DNA of 64,000 bases, from contig NZ_BAMS01000001.1 of assembly GCF_000616095.1 (NCBI RefSeq), forward strand, positions 62,001-126,000. The letters are read 5' to 3'. Shown here piece by piece: positions 23,410 through 32,593 of the stretch (its first letter is position 1; every line of letters begins with the position of its first letter). The stretch is from Sneathiella glossodoripedis JCM 23214 (GTDB lineage Bacteria > Pseudomonadota > Alphaproteobacteria > Sneathiellales > Sneathiellaceae). Made by a program: the position numbers and the translations under genes. The notes below the pieces were generated by a model that saw only the letters and a program-made list of their open reading frames with translations, did no database searches and was not told the origin of the DNA.

Positions 23410-24000
23410 ATGCCCTCTGGAAATATAAATTACCACAAAACAGATTCACACGAAACGATCTCAATACCAACAAGAAAACACACCATTAATTCCATAGTTA
23501 TTATTTTATTTTCTATCACTTTGATAGGAACTATTGGAATGTTTCTTAATATAAGCCTGAACGCAACAAATAATGTAAAGAATGTAGTAGGTTTGATTTA
23601 CTATATTTTCGTTTGCCTGACCCTTTTTTTAGCGATTCTTTACCCGTTTTACTTGTTATTTTTAACATTTCGACCAAAGCGTCAGGAAATTTTAAAGCTG
23701 CTCCCTGATCAACTACAGATACATACCGGAACTTATCCTATCCGATACACAAAAAGTATCTCCAACTTCTATCGTCAACTTAAAAACAACAGACAAAGAA
23801 TATTCAAAATCAACAGTAAAGATGCTTTAAAAACACGATTGATTAGAGACGATGATCTCAATTTTCTACAAATTCTTCACAACAATAAGTATGTAGATGT
23901 CGCCGCGGGCGCAACCGACCAAGTACGAGAACAGCTTTTTCATCATATTCTCGACTATTATGAAAAAGAACAAAAAAGGCCGCCCGAAGGCAGCCCCTAA
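23410..24000 (+). CDS. Unknown two-helix membrane protein, AT-rich
   Basis: I do not recognise the family. The 196-residue product has two strongly hydrophobic segments, about residues 28-50 (SIVIILFSITLIG...) and 62-88 (VVGLIYYIFVCLTLFLAIL...), then a basic, Asn/Lys-rich soluble domain of about 105 residues. It is visibly more AT-rich than its neighbours and uses many AAA, ATA and AAT codons, which suggests a different origin. Its last codons (RPPEGSP) and stop are read through the terminator copy that serves sdhB on the other strand. No ribosome site is clear before the ATG at 23410. Because it fills the space between two terminator copies, it may be an inserted unit; it could also be a chance reading frame, although the clean membrane topology argues for a real gene. 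Confidence 0.6.
   Translation: MPSGNINYHKTDSHETISIPTRKHTINSIVIILFSITLIGTIGMFLNISLNATNNVKNVVGLIYYIFVCLTLFLAILYPFYLLFLTFRPKRQEILKLLPDQLQIHTGTYPIRYTKSISNFYRQLKNNRQRIFKINSKDALKTRLIRDDDLNFLQILHNNKYVDVAAGATDQVREQLFHHILDYYEKEQKRPPEGSP
23972..23995 (-). terminator. sdh operon terminator, repeat copy B
   Basis: Identical 24-bp copy of the repeat at 23271-23294. On the minus strand it forms a UUCG-capped 7-bp stem followed by six U, starting 26 bases after the sdhB stop. It is therefore the natural terminator of the sdhCDAB transcript. It overlaps the last codons of the plus-strand unknown gene. Confidence 0.9.
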
Positions 24001-24020
24001 ATTGCTTATAACGGTCGTCG

Positions 24021-24803
24021 TTATCCGCGACGTTCGACCATCATTTTTTTGATCTCTGCAATTGCCTTGGCTGGGTTCAAGCCTTTGGGGCAAGTGTTTG
24101 CGCAGTTCATGATTGTATGACAGCGATATAGACGGAACGGGTCTTCGAGGTTATCCAAGCGCTCCCCAGTGAATTCATCGCGGCTATCTGCAAGCCAGCG
24201 ATAGGCTTGTAGTAAGATAGCTGGACCCAGAAAACGGTCTGAGTTCCACCAGTAGCTTGGGCAGGATGTAGAACAACATGCGCACAGAATACATTCATAC
24301 AAACCATCCAGTTTTTCACGATCCTCCTTAGATTGGAGGCGTTCGCGGTCTGGCGGCGGCGGGGTTTGTGTCTGCATCCAAGGCTTAATTGAAGCATATT
24401 GCGCATAAAAGTTCGTCAGATCCGGCACAAGGTCCTTCACCACGGGTTGATGCGGCAGTGGATAAATATTGATGTCGCCATCGACCTCATCCATACCTTT
24501 AGTGCATGCCAACGTATTGGTACCGTTGATATTCATGGCGCATGATCCACAAATACCTTCCCGGCAGGACCTGCGAAATGTCAATCCCGGGTCAATCTCA
24601 TTCTTGATCTTGATCAACCCGTCCAGGATCATGGGACCACAGTCATCCAGATCCACATAATACGTATCGATGCGCGGGTTTTCAGCGTCATCCGGTGACC
24701 AGCGATATACATTAAATGTCTTTGTATTGGTCGCCCCTTCCGGTTTTGGATGGGTCTTGCCGGTGCCTACTCTCGAATTTTTGGGTAATGCCAGTTCTAC
24801 CAT
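24021..24803 (-). CDS. sdhB: Succinate dehydrogenase iron-sulfur subunit
   Basis: Iron-sulfur subunit of complex II, passing electrons from SdhA to ubiquinone. The product is 260 residues. The 2Fe-2S ligands are C80, C85, C88 and C100 ([13 protein letters not shown] and the later TLAC). The C-terminal ferredoxin domain has [12 protein letters not shown] (171-181) and [11 protein letters not shown] for the 4Fe-4S and 3Fe-4S clusters. It is last in the order sdhC-sdhD-sdhA-sdhB and is followed by its terminator. Confidence 0.98.
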   Translation of the reverse strand: MVELALPKNSRVGTGKTHPKPEGATNTKTFNVYRWSPDDAENPRIDTYYVDLDDCGPMILDGLIKIKNEIDPGLTFRRSCREGICGSCAMNINGTNTLACTKGMDEVDGDINIYPLPHQPVVKDLVPDLTNFYAQYASIKPWMQTQTPPPPDRERLQSKEDREKLDGLYECILCACCSTSCPSYWWNSDRFLGPAILLQAYRWLADSRDEFTGERLDNLEDPFRLYRCHTIMNCANTCPKGLNPAKAIAEIKKMMVERRG

Positions 24804-24821
24804 TTCTAACTTCCCTAACTC

Positions 24822-26615
24822 TTAGTAAACCCGGGCTTTGGGTTTAATGTAATCGATTTCATCTGTGAGCGTATAAGTATGAACCGGACGATAATCTATC
24901 CGTACACCTTCCGCATCACTGTGAAAAGTGAGTGTGTGCTTCATCCAGTTTTCATCATCCCGATCAGGGAAGTCTTCACGCGCATGAGCACCACGGCTTT
25001 CCTTGCGGTTTTCAGCCGCTGTCATGGAAACAACCGCCTGACGGATCAAATTGTCGAGCTCAAGGGTCTCAACCAAATCGGAGTTCCAAACAAGTGAGCG
25101 GTCAGTTGTCTTGATGTCAGACATCTGCTTTTCAACTTCACCAATTTTCTCAACGCCTTCTTTAAGGGTTTCACCCGTACGAAACACCGCACAGTCATCT
25201 TGCATAACCCGTTGCATCTTGTCTCTAATCTGGGCAGTTGATTGTCCACCATTTGCATGCCGGAAGCCGTCCAGACGAGCCAATGCTGCATCACACGCAT
25301 CCGCAGCAAGCGGCGCATGTGCTTGACCGGTCTTAATAATGTCTTTAGCCCGCAGTGCTGCTGCACGTCCAAACACAACCAAGTCGATCAACGAGTTTGA
25401 TCCAAGGCGGTTAGCCCCGTGAACCGACACACAAGCAGCTTCACCCACAGCCATCAGGCCTGGGACGATTGCATCCGGATTGTCGCCTTTAAGATCAACA
25501 ACCTCCCCATGATAGTTGGTTGGGATACCGCCCATGTTGTAGTGAACTGTCGGAATAACCGGAATTGGCTCCTTATTCACATCAACGCCTGCGAAAATTC
25601 GAGCGCTCTCGGAAATACCTGGAAGGCGTTCTTCAATCATTGCCTGATCAAGATGATCAAGATGCAGATAAATATGATCTTTCCGACTACCAACACCACG
25701 ACCTTCACGAATTTCCATGGTCATGGAACGGCTTACAACATCACGGCTGGCCAAATCTTTGGCGCTTGGCGCATAACGTTCCATGAAACGCTCACCTTCG
25801 CCATTTACCAGATAACCACCTTCACCTCGAACGCCTTCAGTAATCAGACATCCAGCGCCATAAATTCCAGTAGGATGGAATTGAGTAAACTCCATGTCCT
25901 GAAGGGGCAAGCCTGCACGCAGAACCATACCACCCCCGTCACCTGTACAGGTATGGGCAGATGTACATGAGAAATATGCGCGCCCGAATCCGCCGGTTGC
26001 CAATACAACCATATGTGAGCGGAACAAATGCAATGTACCATCTTCCAGACACAGACAAAGGACACCCTTACAGGCACCGTCTTTATCCATAATCAGGTCA
26101 AGCGCGAAATATTCAATATAGAAATCAGTGTCATACTTTAGCGACTGACTATAAAGTGTGTGCAACATGGCATGGCCGGTCCGATCAGCCGCAGCACAGG
26201 TGCGCTGCGCGGCTGGGCCTTCGCCAAATTGCGTGGTCATTCCACCAAAAGCGCGCTGATAAATCTTGCCCTCTTCAGTCCGGGAAAACGGCATACCGAA
26301 CTGCTCCAGCTCCAAAACTGCTTTAGGAGCTTCACGGCACATATATTCAATTGCATCCTGATCACCCAGCCAGTCAGATCCCTTGACTGTGTCATACATA
26401 TGCCATTGCCAGTTATCTTCACCCATATTGCCGAGAGATGCAGAAATACCACCCTGCGCAGCAACCGTGTGAGAGCGTGTCGGGAAAACTTTAGTGACTG
26501 CGGCTGTTTTCAATCCAGCCTGCGCCATTCCCATCGTTGCGCGGAGGCCTGCGCCGCCGGCGCCAACAACCACCACGTCATATTCGTGTTCAATAATTGG
26601 ATAAGCTTCAGACAT
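24822..26615 (-). CDS. sdhA: Succinate dehydrogenase flavoprotein subunit
   Basis: Catalytic FAD subunit of complex II, oxidising succinate to fumarate. The product is 597 residues, with the FAD-binding [14 protein letters not shown] (16-29), the covalent-FAD histidine H49 ([10 protein letters not shown]), the capping-domain substrate segment ([13 protein letters not shown]), the [11 protein letters not shown] loop, and [17 protein letters not shown] near the C-terminal FAD region. The ATG at 26615 is 6 bases after the sdhD stop. It matches the standard proteobacterial form. Confidence 0.98.
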   Translation of the reverse strand: MSEAYPIIEHEYDVVVVGAGGAGLRATMGMAQAGLKTAAVTKVFPTRSHTVAAQGGISASLGNMGEDNWQWHMYDTVKGSDWLGDQDAIEYMCREAPKAVLELEQFGMPFSRTEEGKIYQRAFGGMTTQFGEGPAAQRTCAAADRTGHAMLHTLYSQSLKYDTDFYIEYFALDLIMDKDGACKGVLCLCLEDGTLHLFRSHMVVLATGGFGRAYFSCTSAHTCTGDGGGMVLRAGLPLQDMEFTQFHPTGIYGAGCLITEGVRGEGGYLVNGEGERFMERYAPSAKDLASRDVVSRSMTMEIREGRGVGSRKDHIYLHLDHLDQAMIEERLPGISESARIFAGVDVNKEPIPVIPTVHYNMGGIPTNYHGEVVDLKGDNPDAIVPGLMAVGEAACVSVHGANRLGSNSLIDLVVFGRAAALRAKDIIKTGQAHAPLAADACDAALARLDGFRHANGGQSTAQIRDKMQRVMQDDCAVFRTGETLKEGVEKIGEVEKQMSDIKTTDRSLVWNSDLVETLELDNLIRQAVVSMTAAENRKESRGAHAREDFPDRDDENWMKHTLTFHSDAEGVRIDYRPVHTYTLTDEIDYIKPKARVY

Positions 26616-26621
26616 TTTACT

Positions 26622-27002
26622 CTACCCCCCGAGGGCCAGCTTGATTACGGCCAGCGCTGAGGCAAGACCAACAACAGCACAGAAAAAAGTGTTCAGCAAA
26701 AGAACGACAATTTTTGTACTCTCAGTGTGAATATAATCTTCGATTACAACCTGCAAACCGAGTTTGAGGTGGTAAAAAGTCACACCTATCAACAGCAGGA
26801 GAATGACAGATGTAAATGGAAGACCAAGTATATATCGGACGCGTTCATAATCAGCGCCCACCAATGCAATCACATACGCAAGCGCAATTACAAACAACGG
26901 CACCAGAGCTACAGCAGTGACTTTTTGATGCCACCAATGCGTAGTGCCCTCTTTCGCTGAGCCTAGGCCGCGCACATTCTTAAGCGGAGTTCTCATTCCC
27001 AT
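26622..27002 (-). CDS. sdhD: Succinate dehydrogenase membrane anchor subunit
   Basis: Membrane anchor of complex II, 126 residues with three hydrophobic helices. The N-terminal LKNVRGLGSAKEGTTHWWHQKVTAV is the family's pre-helix segment, and helix 2 is followed by FYHLKLGLQVVIEDYIH, where the heme- and quinone-side histidine lies. It starts two bases after the sdhC stop, so the pair is probably coupled. Confidence 0.92.
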   Translation of the reverse strand: MGMRTPLKNVRGLGSAKEGTTHWWHQKVTAVALVPLFVIALAYVIALVGADYERVRYILGLPFTSVILLLLIGVTFYHLKLGLQVVIEDYIHTESTKIVVLLLNTFFCAVVGLASALAVIKLALGG

Positions 27003-27004
27003 GA

Positions 27005-27394
27005 TCAGCCTCCAATTCCATAAGCAACTACCCAGGTCAGCAAGGTCAGCACAACTGATGCAATGATTGCAGCCATGCCGGTCTTGCGCATTGTTGGCAG
27101 TTCAAATCCTTTACCAGCATCCCAAAACAGATGGCGAATTCCATTGCACAGATGATAGAAAAGTGCCCAGGTAAAGCCAAACATCACAAGGCGGCCGAAC
27201 CAGGACGCCAAAAACTGGCTGACCACTTCATAAGCTTCGGGGCCCGTTGCAGCGGCAATTAGCCACCACGCTAACAGAAGGGTACCAACACCAAGCGCAA
27301 CACCAGTGATGCGGTGGGTGATGGATGTTACCATCGTGATCTGCGGCTTGTATATCTGCAGATGCGGCGATAACGGTCGTTCTATATTCGCCAT
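27005..27394 (-). CDS. sdhC: Succinate dehydrogenase cytochrome b556 subunit
   Basis: Cytochrome b subunit of complex II, 129 residues with three hydrophobic helices. It has the family's RPLSPHLQIYKPQ N-terminus, SITHRITGVALG before helix 1 and the heme-ligand segment ALFYHLCNGIRHLFWD around residue 85. It is first of the sdhCDAB genes; the 111-bp gap to mch upstream is AT-rich and probably carries the sdh promoter. Confidence 0.94.
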   Translation of the reverse strand: MANIERPLSPHLQIYKPQITMVTSITHRITGVALGVGTLLLAWWLIAAATGPEAYEVVSQFLASWFGRLVMFGFTWALFYHLCNGIRHLFWDAGKGFELPTMRKTGMAAIIASVVLTLLTWVVAYGIGG

Positions 27395-27505
27395 GGATAT
27401 CTCTCTAGCTAAGCTATCAATGAGTTACTTGATCTTTTATTTTTTGCACGGATTGTAGAAACAGAAAAGCTTTAGTCAACACAACCTTTACAATTTGCAT
27501 GCCTT

Positions 27506-28576
27506 TTATACCGTAACTGAAGATTTTGGCAATATCACCCAGTAATCCAAATCAAGAACAACATCTGAATTTCGGGACCCGTCTTCTGCTTTATCTGGAA
27601 AATCAGCACAAGATCTGTTCTTGACCGCCAGTGTACGTAATCTAAGCGCACCCAGATCAGTATGCTCTGGCAAATCCGATTTATCCAGTACCTCACTCCA
27701 GGCATAAATTGTATCACCGGCAAAGGTCGGTGCCGTATGTGACCCTGCATTGATAGCGGCGACAAAAATCGCATTTGCCAACCCATTGAAGGAAAGCGCA
27801 CGTGCCAATGAAATAATGTGCCCCCCATAAATGAGCCTTTTGCCCATTCTGTCATCTTTCATCATATGCTGATTAAAATGAACTTTCGCTGTATTCTGAT
27901 AAAGACGAGTTGCAATCATATGTTCGGCCTCTTCAATCGTCATGCCATCGACATGGTCAATTTTTTCACCGATTTCATAGTCATCATAAACGTAAGGGGA
28001 ACCAGCTAGAACAGTATCATACTGGGCAAGGTTTAAATCAGGTGGCAAAACAAACTGATCTGGTTCAACAACATCAGGCAGTTGCGGGATAACAGTTTCT
28101 GGTGCAGGCGCGTCAATATTATTTTTTCGCACCATAACCCAACGTACGTAATCAAGAACCACCTCACCCATCTGATTGACACCAGTTGAGCGCACGTAAA
28201 CGACGCCTGTTTTACCATTGGAATTTTCTTTAAGACCAATCACCTCTGAAGTGGTCTGCACACTGTCTCCGGGATACACAGGTGCAATAAATTTGACATC
28301 TGCATAACCCAGATTAGCAACCGCGTTTAGTGAAATATCCGGAACAGTTTTGCCAAACACAATATGAAATACCAGCAGATCATCGACCGGAGCAGCCTGC
28401 AAACCACAATCTATTGCAAAGCTATCTGCGGATTGCAGTGCAAAGCGGCTCCCGTAAAGCGCAGTGTAGAGCGAAACATCCCCCTCAGTAATTGTTCTAG
28501 GCGTCGCATGATTGAGCACCTGACCCAACTTGAAATCTTCAAAATAATTCCCGGGATTGGTTTTTGATTTGGACAT
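27506..28576 (-). CDS. mch: Mesaconyl-CoA hydratase (2-methylfumaryl-CoA hydratase)
   Basis: Double MaoC-type hotdog enzyme that interconverts mesaconyl-CoA and beta-methylmalyl-CoA in the ethylmalonyl-CoA pathway for acetyl-CoA assimilation. The 356-residue product follows the Rhodobacter-type Mch closely from end to end: NPGNYFEDFKLGQ at the start, TEGDVSLYTALYGSRFAL, FHIVFGKTVPDISLNA, DYEIGEKIDHVDGMTIEEAEH at the start of the second hotdog, and YGGHIISLARALSFNGLANA. A malyl-CoA lyase-family gene lies 11 bases upstream in the same direction, and sdhC follows. Confidence 0.92.
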   Translation of the reverse strand: MSKSKTNPGNYFEDFKLGQVLNHATPRTITEGDVSLYTALYGSRFALQSADSFAIDCGLQAAPVDDLLVFHIVFGKTVPDISLNAVANLGYADVKFIAPVYPGDSVQTTSEVIGLKENSNGKTGVVYVRSTGVNQMGEVVLDYVRWVMVRKNNIDAPAPETVIPQLPDVVEPDQFVLPPDLNLAQYDTVLAGSPYVYDDYEIGEKIDHVDGMTIEEAEHMIATRLYQNTAKVHFNQHMMKDDRMGKRLIYGGHIISLARALSFNGLANAIFVAAINAGSHTAPTFAGDTIYAWSEVLDKSDLPEHTDLGALRLRTLAVKNRSCADFPDKAEDGSRNSDVVLDLDYWVILPKSSVTV

Positions 28577-28587
28577 TCTAGTTCTCC

Positions 28588-29463
28588 TCAGGCCTGCATC
28601 TGGGCGATAGCTTCAGCCATGGCAACTTTCGCTCTGGCGATTTCCACGTGTAGATTTTCTACAAGCTTGCCATCAACAAGCACTACACCTTTGCCCTCTT
28701 TTTCGGCCTCTTCAAACGCCTCAATTACACGCCGCGAATAGGTTACCTCCTGTTCAGAAGGTGCAAAAACCTCGTTGCTTGCGTCAAGTTGTTTGGGGTG
28801 AATGAGAGTTTTTCCGTCGAAGCCAAGCTCCAATCCTTGAACACAGGAGGCCCTAAACCCTTCCTCATCTGCTAAATCAAGATAAACGCCATCCAGAACC
28901 GTCAACCCGTAGGCGCGACCCGCAAGAAGGCAAATCCCCAAAGATGTGATAACAGGAAGGCGCATCGAAGTATGCTGCGCCTGCAGGTCTTTAACCAAAT
29001 CCGATGTTCCCATCACAAAACAGTCTATTCGATCAGATGCCCCCGCAATTTCCTCTGCCCTTAAAATACCAAGTGGCGTCTCCATCATGCACCAAATGCT
29101 CGTCCTATCAGGTGCACCTGCATCCGCCATAAGCTTTTCCATTTCATGGATTTGTGCGGTACTTTCTACTTTAGGAAGAAGGATTGCATCCGGGCCCGCT
29201 TTGGAAGCTGCGATAATATCATCACGCCCCCATTCTGTATCCAATCCATTAACTCGAATGATAATTTCCCGCTTGCCATAATCACCACTTGCTGCGTTGG
29301 CACACACGATTTCACGGGCTTCCTTTTTGGATGCGGGTGCCACAGCATCTTCCAAATCCAAAATCAGCCCATCAGCTGACAAGCCTTTTGCTTTCTCCTG
29401 AGCACGAGCATTTGAACCGGGCATGTAAAGAACTGAACGGCGAGGACGTAGGGATTTCGGCAT
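28588..29463 (-). CDS. HpcH/HpaI-family malyl-CoA thioesterase or lyase (Mcl type)
   Basis: CitE-like TIM-barrel enzyme of 291 residues, with SVLYMPGSNARAQEKAKGL at the N-terminus, the metal-site segment LILDLEDAVAP and the IWCMMETPLGILRAEEI block. In the ethylmalonyl-CoA pathway two relatives act: Mcl1 (beta-methylmalyl/malyl-CoA lyase) and Mcl2 ((3S)-malyl-CoA thioesterase). Length and N-terminus look closer to Mcl2 than to the longer Mcl1, but I cannot settle this without alignment. It is 11 bases upstream of mch, so the two are almost certainly one transcription unit. Confidence 0.85.
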   Translation of the reverse strand: MPKSLRPRRSVLYMPGSNARAQEKAKGLSADGLILDLEDAVAPASKKEAREIVCANAASGDYGKREIIIRVNGLDTEWGRDDIIAASKAGPDAILLPKVESTAQIHEMEKLMADAGAPDRTSIWCMMETPLGILRAEEIAGASDRIDCFVMGTSDLVKDLQAQHTSMRLPVITSLGICLLAGRAYGLTVLDGVYLDLADEEGFRASCVQGLELGFDGKTLIHPKQLDASNEVFAPSEQEVTYSRRVIEAFEEAEKEGKGVVLVDGKLVENLHVEIARAKVAMAEAIAQMQA

Positions 29464-29637
29464 AGAAACTCTCCAGTATGATGCATAATCTTTATTGTTT
29501 TTGAACGCATCATACCGGAAAATTGCTGCAACGCAACATAGTTACGAGAAAATGCCGTCTTTAGTAATTTTTGCCAACCAAAAATTCTTTCTTTTGCCTT
29601 TTACCTGACAAATAAGTTTACTGTTTAAATGAGCCCC

Positions 29638-29666
29638 AAAAAAAAGCCGCCCCAATTGGAGCGGCT
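29638..29666 (-). terminator. Intrinsic terminator after asd
   Basis: Stem AGCCGC/GCGGCT (29645-29650, 29661-29666), extended inside by CC/GG pairs around AATT. On the minus strand it is followed by a run of seven to eight U. It ends the leu-asd transcript and isolates it from the mcl-mch genes. Confidence 0.85.
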
Positions 29667-29691
29667 CTTATTAGAAACTATCGAACTTAAC

Positions 29692-30729
29692 TTATGCGGC
29701 TTTTTTCAGATACTCACGCCCGACAAGCTCTGCGATTTGAACTGTATTGAGCGCCGCCCCTTTACGCAAATTATCGGATACACACCACAAATTAATCGCA
29801 TTATCCGCGGTGTGATCATCTCTGATCCGGGAAATGAAAGTCGCATAGTCACCTACACATTCAACAGGCGTCACGTAACCATTTTCATCGGGGTTATCGA
29901 CCACCATGATACCAGGTGCCTCGCGCAAAATATCCCGCGCTTCATCAGCACCAAGTTCATTTTCAAATTCAATGTTAACACTTTCCGCATGCCCTACGAA
30001 TACCGGTACGCGGACGCAAGTCGCGCTCAGCTTGATGGAACTGTCGACGATTTTCTTCGTCTCCACCATCATTTTCCACTCTTCCTTCGTGTACCGATCA
30101 TCCATGAACACATCGATATGCGGAATCACATTGAAGGCAATCTGCTTGGTGAAATTTGCAGGTGTCGGTTCATCGTGAACAAACATTCCCTTAGTCTGAT
30201 TAAACAGCTCATCCATAGCTTCATTGCCTGCGCCAGATACCGATTGGTAAGTTGACACAACGACCCGTTTGATTTTGGCGCGGTCATGCAAAGGTTTTAA
30301 CGCTACAACCAATTGAGCCGTCGAACAATTGGGATTGGCAATGATGTTTTTCTTGGTATATCCAGCCGCAGCCTGAGGATTAACCTCTGGCACAATCAGC
30401 GGAACATCCGGGTCCATCCGATAATGCGAAGAATTATCTATCACGATACAGCCCTGAGATGCCGCAACTGGTGCATATTTTTCTGATATGGATCCACCAG
30501 CCGAAAAAAGCGCGAAGTCGTAACCTGTGAAGTCAAAACCATCCAGGTTTTCCACCGTCAGGGTCTTGTCGCCGAATGAAACCTGTTTACCCGTTGAACG
30601 TTTTGATGCAAGCGCCGTTACCTTGGCAACCGGGAATTGACGTTCGTGGAGAATATTCAGCATTTCACGGCCTACATTACCTGTAGCGCCGACAACAGCA
30701 ACATTGTATCCCATGATATTAACTTTCAT
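29692..30729 (-). CDS. asd: Aspartate-semialdehyde dehydrogenase
   Basis: NADPH-dependent enzyme that makes aspartate semialdehyde for lysine, threonine, methionine and diaminopimelate synthesis. The product is 345 residues, with the nucleotide motif VVGATGNVGRE (12-22), the catalytic C135 in ANPNCSTAQL and the substrate-binding SGAGNEAMDEL. The ATG at 30729 has GGA six bases upstream; an internal ATG five codons later (MGYNVAVV) matches the usual family start and is the alternative. It follows leuB with a 73-base gap. Confidence 0.95.
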   Translation of the reverse strand: MKVNIMGYNVAVVGATGNVGREMLNILHERQFPVAKVTALASKRSTGKQVSFGDKTLTVENLDGFDFTGYDFALFSAGGSISEKYAPVAASQGCIVIDNSSHYRMDPDVPLIVPEVNPQAAAGYTKKNIIANPNCSTAQLVVALKPLHDRAKIKRVVVSTYQSVSGAGNEAMDELFNQTKGMFVHDEPTPANFTKQIAFNVIPHIDVFMDDRYTKEEWKMMVETKKIVDSSIKLSATCVRVPVFVGHAESVNIEFENELGADEARDILREAPGIMVVDNPDENGYVTPVECVGDYATFISRIRDDHTADNAINLWCVSDNLRKGAALNTVQIAELVGREYLKKAA

Positions 30730-30802
30730 TCACTTTCCGCCCTGGCGGTAAGATCACCGCCCCAGGCATTTTCTAGTTTTAAGATGCGAACTGTACGTAG
30801 TG

Positions 30803-31915
30803 TCAGTTACTGATTTTATCAAGTTCGCGTAAAATGGCATCGCCCATTTCTGTGGTTGACACCATTGTCATGCCCTCGGACATGATATCGCCGGTCCGTA
30901 TACCGCTCGCCAGAACATTCTGAACAGCAGTTTCGACCAGATCCGCTTCTCCGCCCATATCGAAGCTATAACGCAACGCCATAGCATAGGACAGAATGGT
31001 TGCAATAGGATTAGCTTTGTTTTCACCCGCAATATCAGGCGCTGAACCATGCACTGGCTCATATAATGCCTTGCGACGACCAAATTCATCCACGTCACCC
31101 AAAGATGCAGATGGCAACATACCCAGTGAGCCTGTCAGCATAGCCGCACAATCTGAGAGAATATCGCCGAACAGGTTATCTGTTACGATCACATCAAACT
31201 GCTTTGGCTCACGTACAAGCTGCATGGCAGCATTGTCTGCATACATGTGGCTAAGCTCAACATCCGGAAATTCTGCTTCGTGTATCTTTATGACTTCCTC
31301 ACGCCACAATACGCCGCTTTCCATAACGTTTGCTTTTTCACTGGAGACAACGCGACCATTTCGTTTCTGCGCAAGTTCGAATGCAACGCGTGCAACCCGG
31401 TGAATTTCTGGTGTTGTATAAACCTGAGTATTCACACCTTTGCGAACACCGTTACCCAGATCTTCGATGCCACGTGGCTCACCGAAATAAACACCGCCGG
31501 TCAATTCACGAACGATCATAATATCCAGACCGGATACCAGTTCAGGCTTCAAACTGGAGGCATCTACCAGCGCATCAAAGCAAATGGCAGGCCGTAAATT
31601 TGCGTATAACTGCAAATCTTTGCGTAAACGTAATAGACCACGTTCAGGCTTAATGGAAAAATCAAGATTATCCCATTTGGGCCCGCCTACAGCACCAAGC
31701 AGAACAGCGTCTACTTTTTGGGCCTTTTCCACAACTGCGTCTGTAATTGGAACACCGTGTGCATCAATAGAAGATCCGCCCACCAGATCTTCATCCACAT
31801 CAAATTTCACAGCCCGGTTGTCTTCCATCCAGTCGACAATCCGGCGCACTTCAGTCATTGCTTCCGGGCCAATACCGTCTCCGGGCAAAATCAGGAGTGA
31901 CTTATTAGACGCCAT
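30803..31915 (-). CDS. leuB: 3-isopropylmalate dehydrogenase
   Basis: NAD-dependent oxidative decarboxylase of leucine synthesis. The product is 370 residues, with [17 protein letters not shown] at the N-terminus, the loop [10 protein letters not shown], the substrate arginines in [13 protein letters not shown]-like sequence near residue 90, the tyrosine segment [13 protein letters not shown] (139-151) and the C-terminal [10 protein letters not shown] and HGSAPDIAG motifs. It is transcribed after leuC and leuD. Confidence 0.97.
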   Translation of the reverse strand: MASNKSLLILPGDGIGPEAMTEVRRIVDWMEDNRAVKFDVDEDLVGGSSIDAHGVPITDAVVEKAQKVDAVLLGAVGGPKWDNLDFSIKPERGLLRLRKDLQLYANLRPAICFDALVDASSLKPELVSGLDIMIVRELTGGVYFGEPRGIEDLGNGVRKGVNTQVYTTPEIHRVARVAFELAQKRNGRVVSSEKANVMESGVLWREEVIKIHEAEFPDVELSHMYADNAAMQLVREPKQFDVIVTDNLFGDILSDCAAMLTGSLGMLPSASLGDVDEFGRRKALYEPVHGSAPDIAGENKANPIATILSYAMALRYSFDMGGEADLVETAVQNVLASGIRTGDIMSEGMTMVSTTEMGDAILRELDKISN

Positions 31916-31969
31916 ATCAGTGTTCCTATCCTGTAGTGTATCGGAGCATATGCTCTCTTGTTACTTTTG

Positions 31970-32581
31970 TTATACGTGCAACCAGGGTTGCGAAAGTTTT
32001 TGCTTATCTTCGAAGCTGTCAACTTTACCTGCTTTTTGCAATGTCAGACCAACTTCATCCAGCCCGTTCAACAGGCAATGCTTACGGAACGGATCAATTT
32101 CAAACTTGATCGTTCCGCCGTCTGGGCCTTTGATTTCCTGAGCGGGAAGATCAACGGTCATCGTTGCGTTGGATCCCCGCTCCGCATCGTCAAGCAGCTT
32201 ATCCAACTCTTCCTGACTAACCTTTATTGGTAAAATGCCGTTCTTAAAACAGTTGTTATAAAAGATATCGGCAAAAGAAGTCGAAATTACGCAGCGAATG
32301 CCAAAATCAGCCAAAGCCCAAGGCGCATGCTCACGACTTGACCCACAGCCAAAATTATCTCCTGCCACAAGAATTTGGGCAGACCTGTAAGCGGCTTTAT
32401 TAAGAACAAAATCCTCGATCTCACTGCCGTCATTGTTATAGCGCATTTCAGCAAACAAATTCTTGCCAAGGCCCGCACGTTGAATGGTTTTCAGATACTG
32501 TTTCGGAATAATCATGTCAGTATCAATATTAACAAGTGGCATAGGTGCTGCGACACCGGAAAGTGTTGTGAATTTTTCCAT
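31970..32581 (-). CDS. leuD: 3-isopropylmalate dehydratase small subunit
   Basis: Small (swivelling-domain) subunit of isopropylmalate isomerase. The product is 203 residues, with [18 protein letters not shown] (14-31), the [17 protein letters not shown] core (residues 73-89) and [16 protein letters not shown]. It starts 12 bases after leuC, so both subunits come from one transcript. Confidence 0.97.
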   Translation of the reverse strand: MEKFTTLSGVAAPMPLVNIDTDMIIPKQYLKTIQRAGLGKNLFAEMRYNNDGSEIEDFVLNKAAYRSAQILVAGDNFGCGSSREHAPWALADFGIRCVISTSFADIFYNNCFKNGILPIKVSQEELDKLLDDAERGSNATMTVDLPAQEIKGPDGGTIKFEIDPFRKHCLLNGLDEVGLTLQKAGKVDSFEDKQKLSQPWLHV

Positions 32582-32593
32582 TTTCTGTTCCCC

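Noticed and set aside
23271-23995. Insertion sequence or integron cassette around the orphan gene
   Set aside because: No transposase, no terminal inverted repeats and no cassette recombination site; only the direct terminator repeat.
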